Notes under the pieces: generated by a model
Told to the model about the DNA's origin: nothing
What the model saw: only the letters and a program-made list of their open reading frames with translations
Databases searched by the model: none
Shown here: positions 59,615 to 64,000 of the stretch, piece after piece
How the letters are laid out: each line of letters begins with the position of its first letter
Position numbering within the stretch: position 1 is the stretch's first letter
Translations under genes and position numbers: made by a program
NCBI GenBank assembly: GCA_948891265.1
Contig: CAQUBD010000004.1
Span: forward strand, 32,492-96,491
DNA: 64,000 nucleotides
Reading direction: 5' to 3'
DNA from: an uncultured Clostridia bacterium
Lineage (GTDB): Bacteria > Bacillota > Clostridia > TANB77 > CAG-508

Positions 59615-60376
59615 TTATTCACCCTTTTTCCTTTCTGCTTCTATAATTTTTCTTAATGCACTTATTCCTACGTCAAAACTTACCTTATCTGTATCTTGAA
59701 TCTTAGTAATTATAGATTCTAAATACTCCTGAAATTCTACAACCAATTTAAGAAAATTTGATGTAGCGTTTTCATCGTTTTCATTGGCAATTATATTTAC
59801 ATACCTCTGTGTTATTTTTTTAAATTCCGGAAAATATGCCTTAAACATATGGCGTACTGTCTGGTATTGTTCTGAATCTTCATGCAAAATTTCTATGATA
59901 CTCTGCAATTGTACAGAAATATTTTTTAAAGACTTCTGAACTTGCCTTGGTACCTCCTTTGAAAGTAACTTAATATATTCTTTATATTCTTCAAATTCAC
60001 TTTCCGCATACATTACTTCTGATTGATAATTACGTTTTTCTGTTAATATGTCCTCAATTTCTTGCATTTCTTCTTTCTTTTTCTTTTCAGCTTGTTCTTT
60101 TTCTTTTAGCTTTTTCTCTTTACGTTCCTTTGAAGCTTCATAAAGTTTCAATGCCACATCTTCTGTTATGCTACAACATATATCCATCACAATGAAGAAA
60201 ATGAATGCAATAGCTGCGGCATATAATATGCTGTCTTTTGAAAAAAATGCACTATAAAACACATAAACAGGGATAGCTGCTGTACATGAAAAATAAATTA
60301 TGTACAAAATATACTTAAATATATTATATACTTTCTTACTAAACTTTTTCTTTTTAGACTTTTTTTGTTTTCCCAT
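59615..60376 (-). CDS. XpaC-like protein
   Basis: 253 residues: basic N-terminus (KQKKSKKKKFSKK), two membrane helices (residues 15-65), then a long coiled coil and helical domain (ISVQLQSIIEILHEDSEQYQTVRHMFKAYFPEFKKI). This is the layout of XpaC, the usual partner of TelA. It overlaps telA by 23 bases. Role in cell-envelope stress is suspected only. Confidence 0.75.
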   Translation of the reverse strand: MGKQKKSKKKKFSKKVYNIFKYILYIIYFSCTAAIPVYVFYSAFFSKDSILYAAAIAFIFFIVMDICCSITEDVALKLYEASKERKEKKLKEKEQAEKKKKEEMQEIEDILTEKRNYQSEVMYAESEFEEYKEYIKLLSKEVPRQVQKSLKNISVQLQSIIEILHEDSEQYQTVRHMFKAYFPEFKKITQRYVNIIANENDENATSNFLKLVVEFQEYLESIITKIQDTDKVSFDVGISALRKIIEAERKKGE

Positions 60377-61478
60377 TTTTATCCTCCAATTGCTCTACAC
60401 TTGTTCCACTCTGCAACTGTATTGCCAGAGTCTGAATACTCTGAATTGTCTTTATTGCTTCTTCTCTGGCTTTTCCAGCCTCTTCGTTAACCTTTGATAA
60501 CCCTTTAAATGTTTCTTCAAGATTCTTGTTAACTTCCTGAAGTGTTTCCGGATCTATTGATGGTCTTTGTAATTCTGACGCTGTTTCTAACATTGTATCT
60601 CGCAACATTTCACTGTTCTTTTTCAACAACTCATTTGTTGCATTACTACACATCTTCTGTATAGCAACTGCATTGTTCAGCCGATATGTTGCAATACCAA
60701 TAGCAAAGTTTCTTTTCCATGAAGGAATTATGTTAGTTATAGTATCATCAATTTTAGATACCATTAACTCGTCTCCTCCTTGAACAAGTCCAATCTGTAC
60801 CACTGACTGCAATGTTGAAGTCCTAAAAGCTAACTGATTAACAGCTTTTTGCTCTAACCTTTCAATTGCCCTATTTAGCTCAGCAATCCTATATGAATAT
60901 TCAATATTATTAGGCTGCTGTGCAAAAAGATCTTCCATTTCTTGTTTTTCTTGTTTTGCTTTTTTTAATGCTTCCTGAATTGCTAAATAGTCAATTTCTT
61001 GGTTTCTGGCATACTCATATGTTTTCTTAGTCATCTGGGAACAAAATTCCAAATCTCCCATAAGAGAAACTTTTGTTGCTACAAGTTTATCCTCAACTTC
61101 ATCAATAGCCTTTTCAAGCGTTGTTTGCTGCATAAGCATTTTAGCTATTTTTTCTTCTGCCTTCTTCCCTAAGGAAACTCTTGATAAAAATCCTTTCTTT
61201 TTTGTTTCTAATAAAGTTTTTGGATCTACTGTCTTTAATCCGCCAACAAGCTCAACTATAAGTTCTTGAGCTTCTTCAAAATCTTTAACTTTGAATTTTG
61301 AAATCATTTCAGTAGAAAGTGATGTTACATCCTTGCTGCTTTCAGAACCAAACTGGATTATAGAAGCAGGATTCATATAATCTAAAGATTCAAGTTTAGA
61401 TTTTACTTTTTTCCTTTCTTCTTTACTTAATTGTTCCATAGTCCGTGTTGGGGATGTGTCTACAATAATTTCGTTCAT
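60354..61478 (-). CDS. Toxic anion resistance protein TelA
   Basis: 374 residues, helical. Y MNPASIIQFGSESSKDVTSLS and SRIAELNRAIERLEQKAVNQLAF-type segments, with IPSWKRNFAIGIATYRLNNAVAIQK, are TelA hallmarks. The family is linked to tellurite and cell-wall drug tolerance, mechanism unclear. GGAGGAAAAAAT precedes the ATG. First gene of the telA-xpaC-hypothetical operon. The upstream 61479-61769 gap has only a terminator. Confidence 0.9.
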   Translation of the reverse strand: MNEIIVDTSPTRTMEQLSKEERKKVKSKLESLDYMNPASIIQFGSESSKDVTSLSTEMISKFKVKDFEEAQELIVELVGGLKTVDPKTLLETKKKGFLSRVSLGKKAEEKIAKMLMQQTTLEKAIDEVEDKLVATKVSLMGDLEFCSQMTKKTYEYARNQEIDYLAIQEALKKAKQEKQEMEDLFAQQPNNIEYSYRIAELNRAIERLEQKAVNQLAFRTSTLQSVVQIGLVQGGDELMVSKIDDTITNIIPSWKRNFAIGIATYRLNNAVAIQKMCSNATNELLKKNSEMLRDTMLETASELQRPSIDPETLQEVNKNLEETFKGLSKVNEEAGKAREEAIKTIQSIQTLAIQLQSGTSVEQLEDKNGKTKKV

Positions 61479-61729
61479 ATTTTTTCCTCCTATTAACTTT
61501 TCAATGTTCTTTTACAATAAACTTCTTACATTATATCATTAATTTACATAATTTGCAATATTTTTTATATTTAAGTTTCGGTTTTTTTATTCATACTTCT
61601 TAATACTCAACAGTTTTTATATTATCAACTACTATATAAAAATTTTTAATTTATATTCTAAAAGTGTCGTGTAGTAAGTTCTTACTTAAACTTAGGAATT
61701 ATAATTTTAAAAAGACCTTTGATTCTAAA

Positions 61730-61765
61730 AAGAACATGAAAATTTAAAATTCCATGTTCTTTTAC
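61730..61765 (-). terminator. Terminator after the MATE gene
   Basis: AAAAGAACATG with CATGTTCTTTT, 11 bp, T run. Confidence 0.75.
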
Positions 61766-61769
61766 TATT

Positions 61770-63764
61770 TTATAATATCTTTTCTTTAACTATATCACAA
61801 ATTAATTCTGCTGATTTTTCTACACCTAACGTATCACTATTAATACAAATATCATAATTAGAATGATTATTCCATTCCTTTTCTGTATAATATTTATAAT
61901 GATTAGCTCTTAATTTATCAATTCTTTTAATCTCTTTTTCGGCCTTTGATTTATCAAAACCATAAATTTCAGTTGCTCTTTTTACCTTGTCTTCCATATC
62001 ACTATAAACAAATACTTTTATCACATTTTTTCTATCTTTTAATATAAAATCTGCACATCTACCAATTATAACACAAGATTCTTTATCAGCAACTTTTTTA
62101 ATTAATTCTGCTTCTTTAATAAACAATTCATCGCTATTGCTTAATCCCGCATAATATCCATTATTTAGTCCAGCTAATATATCTCTTTTTTGTTCATTGT
62201 TTTCAATATATTCTTCAGCTAATCCTGTCTCTTCAGCTAATTTAACTATAAAGTCTTTGTCATAAAATTTAATTCCTAATTTATCAGCAATTAATCTTCC
62301 TATGTATCTTCCCCCTGATCCATATTCTCTTGATACAGTAATAACAATATTTTTATTTAATTTATTGTCTGTACTTGTATCATCTACTAATGCTTCACTT
62401 TTGGCTGTTCCTTTTTTCAAATCTTTCACTTCTCTAATTAATAATATTGTTGCAAGTACAAATGCTAATCCATCTGCTACTGGTCCTGCATATAAAATTC
62501 CCATAAGTCCAAATGCAATACCTAAAGATACCATCGCTGGTATCAAGAATAATATTTGCCTTGACAATGATAATATTGCACTTTTTGCACTTTTCCCTAT
62601 TGCTTGGAAGAATATTCCTGATGGTATTTGTATTCCATTACAAATACATAGCAATAAATATGTTCTAAATGTTATACATGCAAATTTCATATATGTATCA
62701 TCACCACTACCAAATATAGATATTAATTTATCTGGTATTGTTTGGAACAATATGAATGCAATTGTACTAATTATTACACTTATACCTAACACTGTTTTTA
62801 ATGTCTCTTTTACTCTCTCAAATTTTCTTGCTCCATAATTGTATCCAAATATTGGTTGTGACCCTACTGCTAAACCAATTATAATACTATTTAAAATTTG
62901 GCTTATTTTCATAACTATTCCTAGTACTGTAATTGGTATTTCAGAACCATATTCAGATTCAGTACCGTATTTTCCAAGTAAGTTATTTTCAATAGCTACT
63001 ACCACAACGAAACTCATTTGTGTAATAAAACTGCTTATTCCTAGCATTGCTACTCTTTTTATTATATTAAATTTAATTTTTAGAGTTTCTTTATTTATAG
63101 TTATTGATTTAAACTTTTTAATGTATATTGTGTTAAGAATAAAAGTTATAAATTGACTAATTATTGTTGCAAGTGCTGCTCCTTCTACTCCCATTTTAAA
63201 TACAAAAATAAATATTGGGTCTAATATTATATTTAATATTGCTCCACTTACCATTGATGCCATTGAATATTTAGGACTTCCATCTGCCCTAATAATAGAA
63301 TTTAATGTTGTTCCAATCATCATAAATGGCAATCCTATTGCAATAATTCTTCCATATGATATTGCATAATCTCTCAAGGCTTCTGTACATCCAAATGCAT
63401 TTAATAGCTGTGGTAAAAACATTAGTGTTATAGCACAAAAAATTATTGATATTATAACAGCTACTATAAATCCATTCCCTACACCTTTTGCTGCTTCATC
63501 TTTTTTCTTTTCTCCTAACTTTAAGCTTAAATATGCTGATGATCCATCTCCTAGCATTAATGAAAATGCTAAAGCTATCATCGTTAGTGGAAATACTATA
63601 TTAGTAGCTCCATTTCCTAAGTAACCTACTCCCCAACCAATAAATATTTGGTCTACAATGTTATATAATGAATTTACTAACATTGATATAATACAAGGGA
63701 TTGAAAATTTTCTAATTAATTTTCCTATTTTTTCTGTTCCTAGTATGTTTTCTTCTTTTTCCAA
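61770..63764 (-). CDS. MATE efflux transporter fused to a cytidylate-kinase-like domain
   Basis: 664 residues. Residues 1-445 are twelve-helix MATE (KFSIPCIISMLVNSLYNIVDQIFIGWGVGYLG; GSQPIFGYNYGARKFERVKE). After a charged linker, residues 460-664 form a P-loop kinase-like domain (ITVSREYGSGGRYIGRLIADKLG, FYDKDFIVKLAEETGLAEEYIE, CVIIGRCADFILKDRK) of the cytidylate kinase-like 2 family. Drug/sodium export plus a cytoplasmic nucleotide-binding unit. AAAGAAGGAGAG precedes the ATG. One reading frame with no sign of error. Confidence 0.92.
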   Translation of the reverse strand: MEKEENILGTEKIGKLIRKFSIPCIISMLVNSLYNIVDQIFIGWGVGYLGNGATNIVFPLTMIALAFSLMLGDGSSAYLSLKLGEKKKDEAAKGVGNGFIVAVIISIIFCAITLMFLPQLLNAFGCTEALRDYAISYGRIIAIGLPFMMIGTTLNSIIRADGSPKYSMASMVSGAILNIILDPIFIFVFKMGVEGAALATIISQFITFILNTIYIKKFKSITINKETLKIKFNIIKRVAMLGISSFITQMSFVVVVAIENNLLGKYGTESEYGSEIPITVLGIVMKISQILNSIIIGLAVGSQPIFGYNYGARKFERVKETLKTVLGISVIISTIAFILFQTIPDKLISIFGSGDDTYMKFACITFRTYLLLCICNGIQIPSGIFFQAIGKSAKSAILSLSRQILFLIPAMVSLGIAFGLMGILYAGPVADGLAFVLATILLIREVKDLKKGTAKSEALVDDTSTDNKLNKNIVITVSREYGSGGRYIGRLIADKLGIKFYDKDFIVKLAEETGLAEEYIENNEQKRDILAGLNNGYYAGLSNSDELFIKEAELIKKVADKESCVIIGRCADFILKDRKNVIKVFVYSDMEDKVKRATEIYGFDKSKAEKEIKRIDKLRANHYKYYTEKEWNNHSNYDICINSDTLGVEKSAELICDIVKEKIL

Positions 63765-63864
63765 TTTTCTCTCCTTCTTTCTTTATTATATTTCATTTAT
63801 GGCTAAAATTCTTAGTATCTTCATTTTTTATTTCTTAGCCAACTTGACTATTCTATCACTTTTT

Positions 63865-63984
63865 TCATAAAAATTCAAGTAATTTTTTTGATTCTGTAAT
63901 ACTTTCTGATTCATTGTTACAATTCACAGCCATATTATTTAAAGCTTTGAATTGTAACGATTCATTTTTAAACAATTGCTTCAT
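63865..63984 (-). CDS. Possible 39-residue protein
   Basis: ATG to TGA: MKQLFKNESLQFKALNNMAV and onward, ending LLEFL. Upstream stop in phase. Overlaps an 11-bp inverted repeat (GTTACAATTCA / TGAATTGTAAC), which makes it equally likely to be regulatory. Low confidence. Confidence 0.25.
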   Translation of the reverse strand: MKQLFKNESLQFKALNNMAVNCNNESESITESKKLLEFL

Positions 63985-64000
63985 CTTTAATTCTTAACCC

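Overview
The window looks like a piece of a very AT-rich (roughly 25-30% GC by eye), spore-forming member of the Clostridia, probably a gut lineage. The evidence is sigE/spoIIGA, spoIVA, a dcw cluster in Firmicute order with sbp and two DUF881 genes, strong GGAGG ribosome binding sites, frequent TTG/GTG starts, and several Clostridia-type mobile elements.

Layout. 1-7187 (minus strand): end of the division cluster read backwards, sigE (cut by the window edge), spoIIGA, ftsZ, ftsA, sbp, two DUF881 genes and divIB/ftsQ. 7219-14158: a whole type II-A CRISPR-Cas locus lodged between divIB and murA. It has a 13-repeat array (36-bp repeats, 30-bp spacers, exact 66-bp period), a leader ending in ATTTGAG, csn2, cas2, cas1, cas9 and a divergent tracrRNA. 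cas9 carries one extra base at codon 6, which throws its first codons out of frame. 14372-20939: murA, split at its catalytic-cysteine codons by a 5.3-kb element with a large serine recombinase, a surface nuclease, a broken RhuM gene and an 81-aa gene whose translation appears coupled to whichever gene lies upstream in the integrated or the circular state. 21010-33563: core genes (cmk, a Lon-like protease, DUF4363/DUF421, a small membrane protein, a UDP-sugar pyrophosphorylase, spoIVA, a HIT protein, a short alaS, an MFS-like protein, tRNA-Gly).

33564-52954: mobile DNA. First comes a serine recombinase behind a leader-peptide/attenuator region, with a one-base frameshift. Next is a Tn4451-like mobilizable element (TnpX, TnpW-like, MobV relaxase, TnpV) near a peptidase/MazG/nucleosidase operon and a methyltransferase/flavoprotein pair. 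Last is a 7.8-kb region bounded by 50-bp direct repeats. It contains a relaxase-tyrosine recombinase chimera, a RepA-like ATPase, an excisionase-like protein, an XRE repressor, a HEPN-MNT pair and a BRO-type pseudogene. 52974-64000: core and accessory genes, namely the nifS / ferredoxin-thioredoxin / yqeK / rluA-type run, an HD hydrolase, a LOG protein, a TelA-XpaC group and a MATE transporter fused to a cytidylate-kinase-like domain.

Most notable: (1) the murA element, whose att junctions can be rebuilt to the base and which changes the recombinase C-terminus on excision; (2) the in-frame fusion of a MobV-type relaxase to a tyrosine recombinase lacking its first catalytic arginine; (3) the frameshifted cas9; (4) recombinase attenuation by a leader peptide; (5) a family of intergenic palindromes, one being a perfect 39-bp inverted repeat starting at the stop codons of two convergent genes. 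All product calls come from reading motifs in translated sequence; no database search was possible.
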